Shown here one piece after another: positions 8,833-17,997 of a stretch of DNA of 64,000 nucleotides. Positions within the stretch are counted from its first letter, which is position 1. The number at the start of each line of letters is the position of its first letter. Under the pieces are notes generated by a model. It saw only the letters and a program-made list of their open reading frames with translations, was not told the origin of the DNA and ran no database searches. This DNA is from Seonamhaeicola aphaedonensis. GTDB taxonomy: Bacteria; Bacteroidota; Bacteroidia; Flavobacteriales; Flavobacteriaceae. Location of the stretch: contig NZ_QRDX01000002.1 of NCBI RefSeq assembly GCF_003386195.1, positions 20,473 through 84,472 of the forward strand, in the 5' to 3' direction. A program made the position numbers and the translations under genes.

Positions 8833-9882
8833 ATGAGTAAAACATACAAAATTGCGGTAGTACCGGGAGATGGTATTGGGAATGAAATTGTACCAGAGGG
8901 TTTAAGAGTTATTGATGCAGTAGCTGAAAAGCATGGTTTTTCAATTGAAACTGAATCATTTGGTTGGGGAGCAGGTTATTACTTAAAGCATAATGAGTTT
9001 ATGCCGGCTAATGGTTTAGAAACACTAAAAGCTTTTGATGCTATTTATTTCGGGTCAGTTGGGTTACCAGCAGTTGATGATACCTTACCAGCTAAAGACT
9101 ATACGTTTAAAGTACGTACAGGTTTTAACCAGTATGTAAATCACAGGCCTGTGAGAACTTATCCTGGTGTTACACGACCAATTCGTTCTGAAAAGCATAT
9201 TGATTTTGTTATAGTAAGGGAGAATACAGAAGGAGAATTTGTTCAAATGGGTGGTCAATATTTACCAGATGAAGCTAATGGAATGGGTATCGATACAAGT
9301 GTTTTCACAAGAAAAGGTATTGAGCGCGTGGCTCATTACGCTTTTAAATTAGCAAGAACACGTCGTAAAAAAGTTACACATATTACCAAATCTAACACCT
9401 TAATTAATAGTTTATCTTATTGGGATAGAGTTATTAAAGAGGTGGCACAGGAATATCCAGATGTTAAACATGAGCAAATGTATATTGACAACTCTACAGC
9501 TATGTTTGTTTTGAAGCCTGAGATTTTTGACGTGGTGTTAACAACCAATTTATTTGGAGATATTTTAAGTGATTTAGGTGGTGCGGTAATGGGAAGCCTT
9601 GGTTTAGGAGGTAGTGGAAATATAAACCCAGAAAAAGAATTCCCTTCAATGTTTGAGCCTATTCATGGGTCTGCTCCAGATATTGCTGGTAAAAATATTG
9701 CAAACCCCTACGGACAAATTTGGTCTGCCGCCATTATGTTAGAACATATTGGTGAAGTTGAAGCTGCCAACAATATAATGCAAGCTATCGATAAAAGTAC
9801 TTCTGAAGGTGTTTTAACAGTTGATTTAGGTGGAAGTGCAAGTACCTCAGATGTTGCCGATGCTGTGATTAAAAACCTTTAA
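8833..9882 (+). CDS. beta-decarboxylating dehydrogenase, tartrate/isopropylmalate dehydrogenase type
   Basis: A 349-residue NAD- and metal-dependent enzyme of the isocitrate/isopropylmalate family. Its N-terminus (IAVVPGDGIGNEIVPEGLRV) and the FNQYVNHRPVRTYPGV segment are closest to tartrate dehydrogenase/decarboxylases. Also visible are VRENTEGEF, the THITKSNTL segment, the metal ligands in VVLTTNLFGDILSDLGG, and EPIHGSAPDIAGKNIANP. The family oxidises a 2-hydroxy acid and decarboxylates at the beta position. It is the first gene of a six-gene operon next to a DUF1537 kinase, and no leucine genes are nearby, so a role on a phosphorylated C4 (or branched C5) sugar acid fits better than leucine synthesis. 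The exact substrate is inferred. Confidence 0.85.
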   Translation: MSKTYKIAVVPGDGIGNEIVPEGLRVIDAVAEKHGFSIETESFGWGAGYYLKHNEFMPANGLETLKAFDAIYFGSVGLPAVDDTLPAKDYTFKVRTGFNQYVNHRPVRTYPGVTRPIRSEKHIDFVIVRENTEGEFVQMGGQYLPDEANGMGIDTSVFTRKGIERVAHYAFKLARTRRKKVTHITKSNTLINSLSYWDRVIKEVAQEYPDVKHEQMYIDNSTAMFVLKPEIFDVVLTTNLFGDILSDLGGAVMGSLGLGGSGNINPEKEFPSMFEPIHGSAPDIAGKNIANPYGQIWSAAIMLEHIGEVEAANNIMQAIDKSTSEGVLTVDLGGSASTSDVADAVIKNL

Positions 9883-9887
9883 AATTA

Positions 9888-10523
9888 ATGAGCAATATTG
9901 TAGATCTTACAATAACTTATTTCAATGGATTAAACGGATTTTCTAAAGAAACTGAGAGAACTATTGCTAATGACGGGTGGAATGCTAGTACGCTAACATT
10001 CTACTCGCATTGTGGTACTCATATGGATGCGCCTATTCATTTTGATGTTAAAAATGAAACTATAGACGAAATTCCTGTTGATAATTTTGTTGGGAAAGCT
10101 TGGGTTGTAGATGTGAGATATATTGGTTCTAAAGGCTTAATTGAAGTTAACCATATTCCTCAAGGTATTATGGAACAATTTACTGAAGGAGATAGCCTTA
10201 TCTTCTGGACGGGATGGTCTCAATATATCAATCAGCCCAAATATCGTGATGAATTACCAAGAATTAGTGAAGGATTAGCCCATTGGTGTCTTGAAAATAA
10301 GGTGAAAATGATAGGAGTGGAACCACCTTCGGTAGCCGATGTGAATAATATTAAAGAGGTTACCAAAGTCCATCAGATTTTATTAGAGGGTGTCGTAATT
10401 ATTGAAGGGTTAACTAATTTAGATAAGCTCAGTTCAAATTGTGTAGAATTGATAGCATTACCGCTTAAAATTGGCGATGGAGACGGGGCACCGGCTCGTG
10501 TAATAGCCATTGAGAAATATTAA
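9888..10523 (+). CDS. cyclase-family metal-dependent hydrolase
   Basis: A 211-residue protein of the cyclase family (PF04199), which includes kynurenine formamidase KynB and isatin hydrolase. The metal-binding signature HCGTHMDAPIHF (about 43-54) is intact, and the C-terminal EGLTNLD...ALPLKIGDGDGAPARVIA block is typical. Members open amide or lactone-like rings. No tryptophan-catabolism genes are near; in this operon a sugar-acid lactonase step is plausible, but that is inference. It starts 5 bases after the dehydrogenase and its stop overlaps the next start (TAATG). Confidence 0.8.
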   Translation: MSNIVDLTITYFNGLNGFSKETERTIANDGWNASTLTFYSHCGTHMDAPIHFDVKNETIDEIPVDNFVGKAWVVDVRYIGSKGLIEVNHIPQGIMEQFTEGDSLIFWTGWSQYINQPKYRDELPRISEGLAHWCLENKVKMIGVEPPSVADVNNIKEVTKVHQILLEGVVIIEGLTNLDKLSSNCVELIALPLKIGDGDGAPARVIAIEKY

Positions 10524-11923
10524 TGAATATATCATTATCCAAAATATTATCAGATATACCTGATTCTGATTCAAAAGATTTCAGAAGCTTGAATAAAGTA
10601 CTTTTTATAGATTTAGATAAAACTTGCATCATTGTCGATGATGACCCAACAGGAAACCAAACAGTTTATGATATCCCCTTACTAAACAGTTGGACGGTGG
10701 AGACCTTAGCTGAAGAACTAAAACAGTCCTCCGTTTTTTTTCTTTTAACCAATTCCAGGAGTTTAAGTCCAGAAAAAACAGCAACTGTTTATAATGAAAT
10801 TGCTGAAAATATTGGTAAGGCTTCGACCATTGTTGGTAAACCCGTAACTATTATTAGTAGAAGTGATTCAACATTAAGAGGGCATTTTCCTTTAGAACCT
10901 TCAACACTTCAAAGTAGCTTGGGTTTAAAAAATGCTATAACAGCTTTTATTCCTGTTATGTTTGAAGGGAAGCGAATTACACTTAATGATACGCATTATA
11001 TTGAGGAGAATGATAATTTAACACCGGTTAATGAAACCCCGTTTGCCCAAGACCATTCCTTCAAATATACTAAAGCTAATTTAAAAGAATATATTGAAGA
11101 AAAATCAAACGGAGCTATAAAAGCTGCCGACGTATATTCGTTTTCTCTAAAAGCTATTAGATGTAAAAATATTGAGGAGTTAACTCATGAAATAGTCAAT
11201 TTACCCGATGCATCGTATTGTATTTTCAATAGTATAAATTATGCAGATTTAGACAAAGTATCGCAGGCTTTACTACAGGCCGAAAAACAAGGTAAGCAAA
11301 TAATTTACAGAACCTCTAGTTCTTTTGTACCTTCATATATAGGGTTACCTCCAAAAGGTTTGCTTAATGTTTCTGAGGTATTAACTACGGCATCAAATCA
11401 TGGTGGATTGACCATAGTAGGTTCTTATGTGAAGAAATCTTCAGACCAGCTAAAAGAGGCATTACAATTATTTGATGCCACCACCACACTTGAAATTGAT
11501 GTTGAACAGGTTTTGGGAAAGGCATCCCAAAACTATTTAAAAGGTGTTATTTCCCATATTGATTCGAATCTCGAATCTGGAAAAGACACTATAGTATTCA
11601 CTAGTAGAAAACTAGTTACTGGAGGTGATACAGCCTCAACAATTAACATAGCGGCTACCATTTCAAATGCTTTGGTATCTATTGTTAATGGACTACATGT
11701 TAGACCTAAATACTTGATAGCTAAAGGTGGTATTACATCCCATGACCTAGCGATTAAGGGGTTAGAGATGACTCGTTCTAAAGTCATCGGACAAATACAA
11801 CCAGGTATTCCCGTTTGGAAAATGGATACCGAAACTAAATTTCCTAATTTGCCTTACATCGTTTTTCCTGGCAACGTAGGAACTACCAAAACACTAAAAG
11901 ACGTAATAACTAAATTAATGTAA
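10523..11923 (+). CDS. four-carbon acid sugar kinase family (DUF1537) protein
   Basis: A 466-residue DUF1537 kinase. The N-terminal sugar-binding domain has DDDPTGNQ (39-46) and SRSDSTLRGH (112-121). The C-terminal nucleotide-binding domain has KGGITS (401-406), QIQPGIPVW and the terminal FPGNVG (448-453). Characterised relatives phosphorylate tetronates (erythronate, threonate, 3-oxo-tetronate) or 3-oxo-isoapionate with ATP. Here it is translationally coupled to the cyclase gene by a one-base overlap. The usual partners PdxA2 or a class II aldolase-type decarboxylase are absent, and the beta-decarboxylating dehydrogenase at 8833 may take their place. The N-terminus is somewhat longer than usual (about 30 residues before the first strand). 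Confidence 0.88.
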   Translation: MNISLSKILSDIPDSDSKDFRSLNKVLFIDLDKTCIIVDDDPTGNQTVYDIPLLNSWTVETLAEELKQSSVFFLLTNSRSLSPEKTATVYNEIAENIGKASTIVGKPVTIISRSDSTLRGHFPLEPSTLQSSLGLKNAITAFIPVMFEGKRITLNDTHYIEENDNLTPVNETPFAQDHSFKYTKANLKEYIEEKSNGAIKAADVYSFSLKAIRCKNIEELTHEIVNLPDASYCIFNSINYADLDKVSQALLQAEKQGKQIIYRTSSSFVPSYIGLPPKGLLNVSEVLTTASNHGGLTIVGSYVKKSSDQLKEALQLFDATTTLEIDVEQVLGKASQNYLKGVISHIDSNLESGKDTIVFTSRKLVTGGDTASTINIAATISNALVSIVNGLHVRPKYLIAKGGITSHDLAIKGLEMTRSKVIGQIQPGIPVWKMDTETKFPNLPYIVFPGNVGTTKTLKDVITKLM

Positions 11924-11924
11924 T

Positions 11925-13190
11925 ATGAACCAACGCATACCCACCAAAAGATACGGTTTTTTTTTAGGAACCTTTTTAATTACCCTTTTATTGTATGTAG
12001 ATAGGGTATGCATATCGTCAGCAAAAGATTCTATTGGAACAGATTTGAATCTTACTGATATTCAAATGGGTTGGGTGCTAAGCGCATTTGCTTTAGGATA
12101 TGCGTTATTTCAAGTTCCAGGAGGTGCTTTAGGAGATAAATACGGTGTTAGAAAAGTAATGACCACCATCATGGTGTTGTGGTCTATATTTACAGCTCTA
12201 ACGGGTGCAGCTTGGAATTATATATCTATGTTGTTTTTCAGATTTATTTTTGGTGCCGGTGAGGCTGGCGCTTTTCCTAATATTTCGAGAGCTGCTTTTT
12301 CTTGGGTGCCAACCAAAGAGCGCGGTATTTTTCAAGGTATAAACTTTTCAGGATCTAGATTGGGAGCTGCTTTTGCATTACCCTTGGTAGCTTATCTTAT
12401 TGATGCTTGGGGATGGCGAAATATCTTTTATTTCTTTGGAGCTATCGGTATTATATTTGCAGTTTTATTTTATACACTTTTTAGTAATAAACCAGAGGAA
12501 CATAAAGCCTTATCCGATGTTGAGAAAGAATATATAGTTAAAAACCGTCAGCATGAAGTAGAAAAGGTAGGGGGTAATCTACCTTTAAAAACGGTTTTAA
12601 CATCAAAGAATGTTATTTTGGCTATGATTCAATACATTGGAAGTAATTTTATTTTCTTTTTTACGCTTACATGGTTGTTTCCATACATAAAAGCTAAATA
12701 CGGACTTAGTTTGGTAACCACTGGTTTTTACGCTATGTTACCTTTATTAGGAGGGGCTGTAGGTAACTGGGTGTCTGGTTTTATGGTAGATGCTATCTAC
12801 AAAAAAGGCAAATGGAAACAATCTAGACAGTATCCAGCTACCATTGGTTTTGTATTTGTAGTAATTGGTATTATTGCGAGTTTATATATGGATACAGCCT
12901 TAGGAGCGGTACTTTGTTTGACGGTGGCTATCTTTGGAGCTGATATGACGTTGAGTCCTTCTTGGTCCTTCTGTATGGATATTGGAGAGGAAAACTCTGG
13001 AAAGGTATCGGGCATGATGAACATGGCAGGTAACCTAGGAGCTTTTACTACAGCTTTAGCATTTCCCTATTTACGTGAATGGACAGGAACTGACGCGCCT
13101 TTCTTTTATGTAGCTGCAACTTTAGGTGGGGTTGCTATATTTTGTTGGTCTTTTATGAACCCAAATAAAAAGTTGAATGATGAAATCTAA
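11925..13190 (+). CDS. MFS transporter, anion:cation symporter (ACS)-like, for a sugar acid
   Basis: A 421-residue inner-membrane protein with about 12 hydrophobic segments. The N-terminal DRVCISSAKDSIGTDL and the loop 2-3 signature GGALGDKYGVRKVM are typical of the ACS family, which imports hexuronates, glucarate, tartrate and related acids with protons. It starts one base after the kinase stop codon and overlaps the next gene by 14 bases, so it belongs to the operon. The substrate is inferred to be the sugar acid that the operon degrades. Confidence 0.85.
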   Translation: MNQRIPTKRYGFFLGTFLITLLLYVDRVCISSAKDSIGTDLNLTDIQMGWVLSAFALGYALFQVPGGALGDKYGVRKVMTTIMVLWSIFTALTGAAWNYISMLFFRFIFGAGEAGAFPNISRAAFSWVPTKERGIFQGINFSGSRLGAAFALPLVAYLIDAWGWRNIFYFFGAIGIIFAVLFYTLFSNKPEEHKALSDVEKEYIVKNRQHEVEKVGGNLPLKTVLTSKNVILAMIQYIGSNFIFFFTLTWLFPYIKAKYGLSLVTTGFYAMLPLLGGAVGNWVSGFMVDAIYKKGKWKQSRQYPATIGFVFVVIGIIASLYMDTALGAVLCLTVAIFGADMTLSPSWSFCMDIGEENSGKVSGMMNMAGNLGAFTTALAFPYLREWTGTDAPFFYVAATLGGVAIFCWSFMNPNKKLNDEI

Positions 13191-14205
13191 ATTAAAAGGT
13201 GTGGCCATTGGTGCTGGTTATTTTAGTAAGTTTCAGTATGAAGCGTGGACACGTATTCCAGAAGTTGAAATTATAGCGCTTTGTAATTCTAATTTAGAGC
13301 GAGCCAAATCTATTATGGAACCTTATGGTGTGAAAAATCATTACACTGATTATAAGGAAATGATTTTAAAAGAAAAACCAGATTTTGTTGATATCATCAC
13401 GCCGCCTGAAACGCACTTTGAGATGTGTAAATTTGCCGCAGATAACGGTGTTCACATTATTTGTCAGAAACCATTAGCGCCTACTTATGAAGAATCGCAG
13501 AAGATTGTAGATTATGTAGCCTCTAAAGGGGTACGTTTTGTAGTTCATGAAAATTTTAGATTTCAACCTTGGCATCGGGAAATAAAAAAGCTCATTACTA
13601 ATAACGAAATAGGAGATTTATTCAGTCTTAACTTTAGGTCTAGAATGGGCGATGGTTGGGGAGATGACGCATATTTAGCAAGACAACCCTATTTTAGAGA
13701 CTACAAAAATTTACTTATCTATGAAACAGGTGTCCATTTTATTGATACATTCCGTTGTCATGCTGGTGAAGTTACAAGTGCATATGCCATTTTAAAACGT
13801 TTAAATCCTGTGATTAAAGGAGAAGACTCTGGATTGATGGTTTTAAATTTTGAAAACAATGCGCATGCTATATGGGATGCAAATCGTTATAACGAAAATA
13901 ATTTCAAAAAATCTAGATATACATTTGGCGAATACTTAATAGATGGGTCTCAAGGTTCAATTAGGCTTTATTCAGATGGAACAATTACTATTCAGAATTT
14001 AGGCGAAACTGAAAGGATACATGAATATGTACATAACGATATTGGTTTTGCAGGGGATTGCTGCTATATTTTTCAAAGAGATTTTATTGATAAGCTTAAT
14101 TCTGGCATAGCCTTTGAAACCAGTGGAGAAAACTATTTAAAAACGTTACGAGTACAAGAAGCTGTTTATAAATCGGCAGAGATTAATGTACCTGTGACTA
14201 TATAA
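13177..14205 (+). CDS. Gfo/Idh/MocA family oxidoreductase
   Basis: A 342-residue NAD(P)-dependent oxidoreductase. The N-terminal Rossmann region reads KGVAIGAGYFSKFQYEAW, and the catalytic EKP motif appears as QKP (CQKPLAP, about 96-102). The C-terminal domain carries YETGVHFIDTFR with the conserved His. Family members oxidise or reduce sugars, inositols and sugar acids. It overlaps the transporter gene by 14 bases; the start may be either of two consecutive ATG codons (13177 or 13180). In this operon it could oxidise an aldose/lactone or epimerise the acid before phosphorylation (inference). Confidence 0.85.
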   Translation: MMKSKLKGVAIGAGYFSKFQYEAWTRIPEVEIIALCNSNLERAKSIMEPYGVKNHYTDYKEMILKEKPDFVDIITPPETHFEMCKFAADNGVHIICQKPLAPTYEESQKIVDYVASKGVRFVVHENFRFQPWHREIKKLITNNEIGDLFSLNFRSRMGDGWGDDAYLARQPYFRDYKNLLIYETGVHFIDTFRCHAGEVTSAYAILKRLNPVIKGEDSGLMVLNFENNAHAIWDANRYNENNFKKSRYTFGEYLIDGSQGSIRLYSDGTITIQNLGETERIHEYVHNDIGFAGDCCYIFQRDFIDKLNSGIAFETSGENYLKTLRVQEAVYKSAEINVPVTI

Positions 14206-14229
14206 TTATTTAATTAACACTAGCTAAAT

Positions 14230-15381
14230 ATGAAATATTTTATTTGCTTAATAATCACTTGTCTTTGCTTTCAATTATCACATTCTCAACTGCTAGTAAA
14301 AGAAACTCAAGACTTAGTTAAGTCGGATACCTTTGTATTAAATAGCATTAATGACTTCAAAATAGATGATGATGCAGAAGCTGTTTATTATCAAGAAAAA
14401 AAGCGTGGTACACTTGCAATAAATGCGGCAAAAATTGAATTAAGAGATAAATGGGCTAGTGCCTCTCTTTATTTTGAAGGGGAAACAGGATATTATTCTG
14501 CGGAGCTAAACACTATTACTGAAAACGACGGAGAGTCTAATTATGAGTTTTATGTTAATGGAAGAATACTGAAGGCATTGGTGAATCCCGAAACCTCAGA
14601 ATCTTTTAAGGAAGTTAAACTAAAAATAGGCAAACTATTTTTAAAGAAAGGCGATAAAATAAAAGTAGCCTCAAAAGCAGTAACTAATGGTAAGATACCA
14701 GAAAATGATGGTACGGCTTGGTCTAGAGGAAGATGGAAATCATTGATTTTAAGCCCCGTAGATTTTGATTTAGCGAATGAATTGAGTAAAGTTGCACCCT
14801 TTGAAGAAAAAGATGGTCTGTTGGTTGTTGAAGCTGAAGATTTTCATTTTAATACTGATAATGAAAGTCCCAGAAAATTTTTATTGCATAAGTATGGTGA
14901 AGATTTGCCTATGGGAAATACAAAAAATCATACTGAAACTGCTAGTGGTAAAGCCTATTTAAAAGCATTGCCTGATACCAGAGTTACACATGATGATAAG
15001 CTTATTATCAATGAGAATTTTTTTCCTACTCCTGGTATAGGCGGTATGGTATCTTATAAAGTAAAAATTAATAACCCAGGAACATATTATGTTTGGGTGA
15101 GAGCCTTCTCAACAGGAGCCGAAGATAATGGGATTCATGTGGGGGTAAATGGAACATGGCCTAAAAGTGGACAAAGAATTCAGCTTTGTAAAGGAAAACA
15201 TAAATGGACTTGGTCATCCGCACAACGGGTGCCTGAAAATCATTGTGGGAATCCGCAAACAATTACATTGACTTTTGAAGAGGCTGGAGAGCACATTATT
15301 TCTTTTTCCATGCGTGAAGATGGCTTTGAACTAGATAAGTGGATTTTAGCAAAAGACAAGACTTATATTCCAGAAAATTAA
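14230..15381 (+). CDS. secreted carbohydrate-binding-like protein at the operon end
   Basis: A 383-residue protein with a classical signal peptide (MKYFICLIITCLCFQLSHS, cleavage near QL). Two beta-rich parts follow: residues about 30-180, and a second (about 195-380) beginning LLVVEAEDFHF and containing YYVWVRAFSTGAEDNGIHV, AGEHIISFSMREDGFELD and KWILA. The latter resembles CBM6/35-like or GH115 C-terminal carbohydrate-binding domains. No catalytic motif was found. There is no T9SS sorting tail and no lipobox, so it is probably periplasmic. It is placed 24 bases after the oxidoreductase, so it is probably the last gene of the sugar-acid operon, perhaps linking it to polysaccharide breakdown. 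Confidence 0.65.
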   Translation: MKYFICLIITCLCFQLSHSQLLVKETQDLVKSDTFVLNSINDFKIDDDAEAVYYQEKKRGTLAINAAKIELRDKWASASLYFEGETGYYSAELNTITENDGESNYEFYVNGRILKALVNPETSESFKEVKLKIGKLFLKKGDKIKVASKAVTNGKIPENDGTAWSRGRWKSLILSPVDFDLANELSKVAPFEEKDGLLVVEAEDFHFNTDNESPRKFLLHKYGEDLPMGNTKNHTETASGKAYLKALPDTRVTHDDKLIINENFFPTPGIGGMVSYKVKINNPGTYYVWVRAFSTGAEDNGIHVGVNGTWPKSGQRIQLCKGKHKWTWSSAQRVPENHCGNPQTITLTFEEAGEHIISFSMREDGFELDKWILAKDKTYIPEN

Positions 15382-15426
15382 AAGGATTTTTTAAGTTCAA
15401 TTTTTAAATGGCTTTCTGAAAAAACG

Positions 15427-17853
15427 CTAACGTCTTCTTCTTTGACCAGAGTATTCCATAGCTTCACCCTTTCCAAAGCCATAACTGAAGCCAAAGGTGA
15501 TAAACCTACCTCTAAAACTTCTATTAAGTAGGTAAAAGTTTTCTTGTATAGTTTCAGATTTTCGGATTCTTGAGGCAAAAATATCTCTTACACTAAAATT
15601 TAAAACACCTTTTCCTTTTATAATTTTTTTTCGAAAACCTAGGTCAGCAAAGATATTTTCAGCTATTTTACCTTGTACTGTTTTTACATCAGATTGATAG
15701 TTTCCGGTAACTTCAAAGTCAATATCCGCAGGAAGCCCAATTTTACTCGTGAGTTTTCCTGTCCATTGGTTTGCATTAAAGTCAATTGAAATTCCATTAA
15801 AATCACCTTGTCTTTGAAAGGTATTATAATTGATGTCACCATTAAAAACCAACCATTTTGCAACGGGATATTTTCCATTAACTTCAATACCTATAGCATC
15901 GGTGGTTCCTATATTATAAGGTTTATAGGTATTTACATTGTTTTCAAAAACAGAAACGCTTCTTTCTATGGTATTGGTGGTATAACGATAATAAACTCCA
16001 AAATTTAAAGAAGCTTTTCCTATATTATAAATATTAGTTAGCTCAAATGAATCTGTAAACTCAGGGAGTAAATCTGGGTTTCCAGTTCTTATATTAAAGT
16101 TGTTTCTAATATTAAAAAAAGGGTTTAAATCCCACAGTCTAGGTCTATAAACGCGCCGTGAGTAACCCATTTGGAGAGAATAAGCATTACTAAATTTATA
16201 CGAAGAATGAAAACTTGGAAACAGGTTGGAGTAGTTTTGGTCATTTTGTTCGTTGGTATTAACAAGAAAAGTTTCAAGGTCTGTGTTTTCAACACGTAAC
16301 CCAACTTTTACGCCCCATTTATCACCCTCATAAGCAGCGGTTCCATATATTCCAAGAACATTTTGGTTAAACTCAAAAACATTCGTTTGGTTAGGGTCTG
16401 AGATAAATTCACTTCCAACTAAATCTTTTACTTCAAAATCATTACTTACATTGTTTAGTAAGTATTGTGCTCCTGTTTCAATGGTGAATTTTTCGTTAAA
16501 TGGTTTGGTATAATCAAATTTAAAGGTATGATTAGCTTCTTTAAAATCGGTTCGTGTTTTTTGAACAGCGTCTCTATCATCTCCAGCCAATGTTAAATCT
16601 TCAAAATCTGAGCTTTGTTCTTTTCCAAAAAATTGTCCTAAGGCACTAAAAAGAAGCATATGATCTTCATGATCATCAAAATCTTTTTTGTATTGCAATT
16701 CATATTGGTATTTTGGATTCGTAGCCTCGGTTTCTTCCGTTCTTTTCCAGTTAGTTAATTCATTACCATCAAATAAACTAAAATTTGTTTCAGAGGGTTG
16801 TTCTTCAATTTCGTAAGCAAAATTTCCAGAAAGCGTTAAGATATTATTTTTGTTTATGTGATAATCAGTTCCCAGAACAATGTTGTAATACTTCTCGTTT
16901 CGATATTCAGTACCCTCAGATTCTAAGGTGGTGTTGTTTATTAAATCTCTGTTGATATTTTTTCTGTCATTTGGCAGTTTTCTATAGCCCACTCCCAATT
17001 GGCTGAAAAGATTAAACTTTTCAGTGCGTCTGTTTAAGCTTAAACCAAAACTATGATTTGTAGGATCTCCAATATTTACACTAGCGGAACCGTTTAAGCC
17101 TTTACGCTCTTCTTTTTTAAGAATAATATTGATGATTCCCGAAGTTCCTTCAGCATCATATTTAGCCGATGGGTTGGTGATAACTTCAACACGCTCCATC
17201 ATATCTGCAGTAATAGTACCCAGCGCATTACCACTATCACTTGCAATAATTGACGGTTTGCCATTAATTAATATCTGAACGCCTTGACTACCTCGTAAAC
17301 TAATGTCGCCTTCAATATTTACATTTACAGAAGGAACATTATTTAATACTTCTAATGCACTTGCACCAGTACTGCTTAAATCTTTACCAATATTAAAAAT
17401 GCGTTTATCTAGTTTAAACTCGGTTTTAGAAACTTCGGCTTCTACAATAATGGCATCAAGTTTTTCTAAATCTTCTTCAAGAAGAATGTTTCCTAAATCA
17501 ATAGTTCCATTTTGCTGTTGAAATTCAAAAATTCTTTTTGTTTTTAGGCCAATAAAAGTAATCTCAATATAAAAATTTGACACTTCTGTTTGAAGCTGGA
17601 ATGAACCCTCAGCTGTGGTTGTGGTTCCAGTTATATTCTCCTTAGTATTAACATCAACCACTAAAACGGTGGCATAAGCTACCGGTTGATTGCTAGAAGA
17701 CTCCATTATCCTTCCTGTAATGCTAACACTTTTTTCTTGACTAAAGCCCAAAACTGCTAATAGAAGAAATGTAATATTAATAATTAGAGATTTATTCTCC
17801 TTTATGTTATTAAAGAGATTGTATGAATGTGATATTTTCAAAATTGACTTCAA
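15427..17853 (-). CDS. TonB-dependent-receptor-type outer-membrane beta-barrel protein
   Basis: About 800 residues: a hydrophobic signal segment (IINITFLLLAVLGFSQ), a carboxypeptidase-regulatory-like domain (about 43-125; SITGRIMESSSNQPVAYATV), a plug domain (about 140-235; GASALEVLNNVPSV, then RVEVITNPSAKYDAEGTSGIINI) and a long beta-barrel. This is the Bacteroidota 'outer membrane beta-barrel family' rather than a SusC. No SusD partner is present. There is no in-frame ATG; the frame opens at a TTG (17853) and another TTG lies at 17841, so the start is uncertain. The protein ends in an unusual basic tail (QRRRR). It is convergent with the sugar-acid operon, but nothing shows that the two work together. 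Confidence 0.85.
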   Translation of the reverse strand: MKSILKISHSYNLFNNIKENKSLIINITFLLLAVLGFSQEKSVSITGRIMESSSNQPVAYATVLVVDVNTKENITGTTTTAEGSFQLQTEVSNFYIEITFIGLKTKRIFEFQQQNGTIDLGNILLEEDLEKLDAIIVEAEVSKTEFKLDKRIFNIGKDLSSTGASALEVLNNVPSVNVNIEGDISLRGSQGVQILINGKPSIIASDSGNALGTITADMMERVEVITNPSAKYDAEGTSGIINIILKKEERKGLNGSASVNIGDPTNHSFGLSLNRRTEKFNLFSQLGVGYRKLPNDRKNINRDLINNTTLESEGTEYRNEKYYNIVLGTDYHINKNNILTLSGNFAYEIEEQPSETNFSLFDGNELTNWKRTEETEATNPKYQYELQYKKDFDDHEDHMLLFSALGQFFGKEQSSDFEDLTLAGDDRDAVQKTRTDFKEANHTFKFDYTKPFNEKFTIETGAQYLLNNVSNDFEVKDLVGSEFISDPNQTNVFEFNQNVLGIYGTAAYEGDKWGVKVGLRVENTDLETFLVNTNEQNDQNYSNLFPSFHSSYKFSNAYSLQMGYSRRVYRPRLWDLNPFFNIRNNFNIRTGNPDLLPEFTDSFELTNIYNIGKASLNFGVYYRYTTNTIERSVSVFENNVNTYKPYNIGTTDAIGIEVNGKYPVAKWLVFNGDINYNTFQRQGDFNGISIDFNANQWTGKLTSKIGLPADIDFEVTGNYQSDVKTVQGKIAENIFADLGFRKKIIKGKGVLNFSVRDIFASRIRKSETIQENFYLLNRSFRGRFITFGFSYGFGKGEAMEYSGQRRRR

Positions 17854-17948
17854 AGGTTTATTATAAATATATAATTATTAAACATAAATATATTTAGGAA
17901 ATAATTAGAAACTTTTTAAATTGTAACAGTTTTTAACATGAGCCTAAC

Positions 17949-17967
17949 ATCGTAAACGATAATTTTG
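17949..17967 (+). promoter_or_regulatory. promoter -7 box with adjoining palindrome upstream of the DsbD-like gene
   Basis: TAATTTTG (17960-17967) fits the -7 consensus. Directly upstream, ATCGT-AA-ACGAT (17949-17960) is a small inverted repeat sharing its last base with the box, so a regulator could act there. No TTG is found at the ideal -33 distance. Confidence 0.4.
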
Positions 17968-17997
17968 TAAAAGTTAGAAATACAATATAACGAGTAT

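Noticed and set aside
8833..9882. leuB (3-isopropylmalate dehydrogenase)
   Set aside because: The N-terminal and FNQYVNHRPVR regions fit tartrate dehydrogenase types better, and no leuA, leuC or leuD is adjacent.
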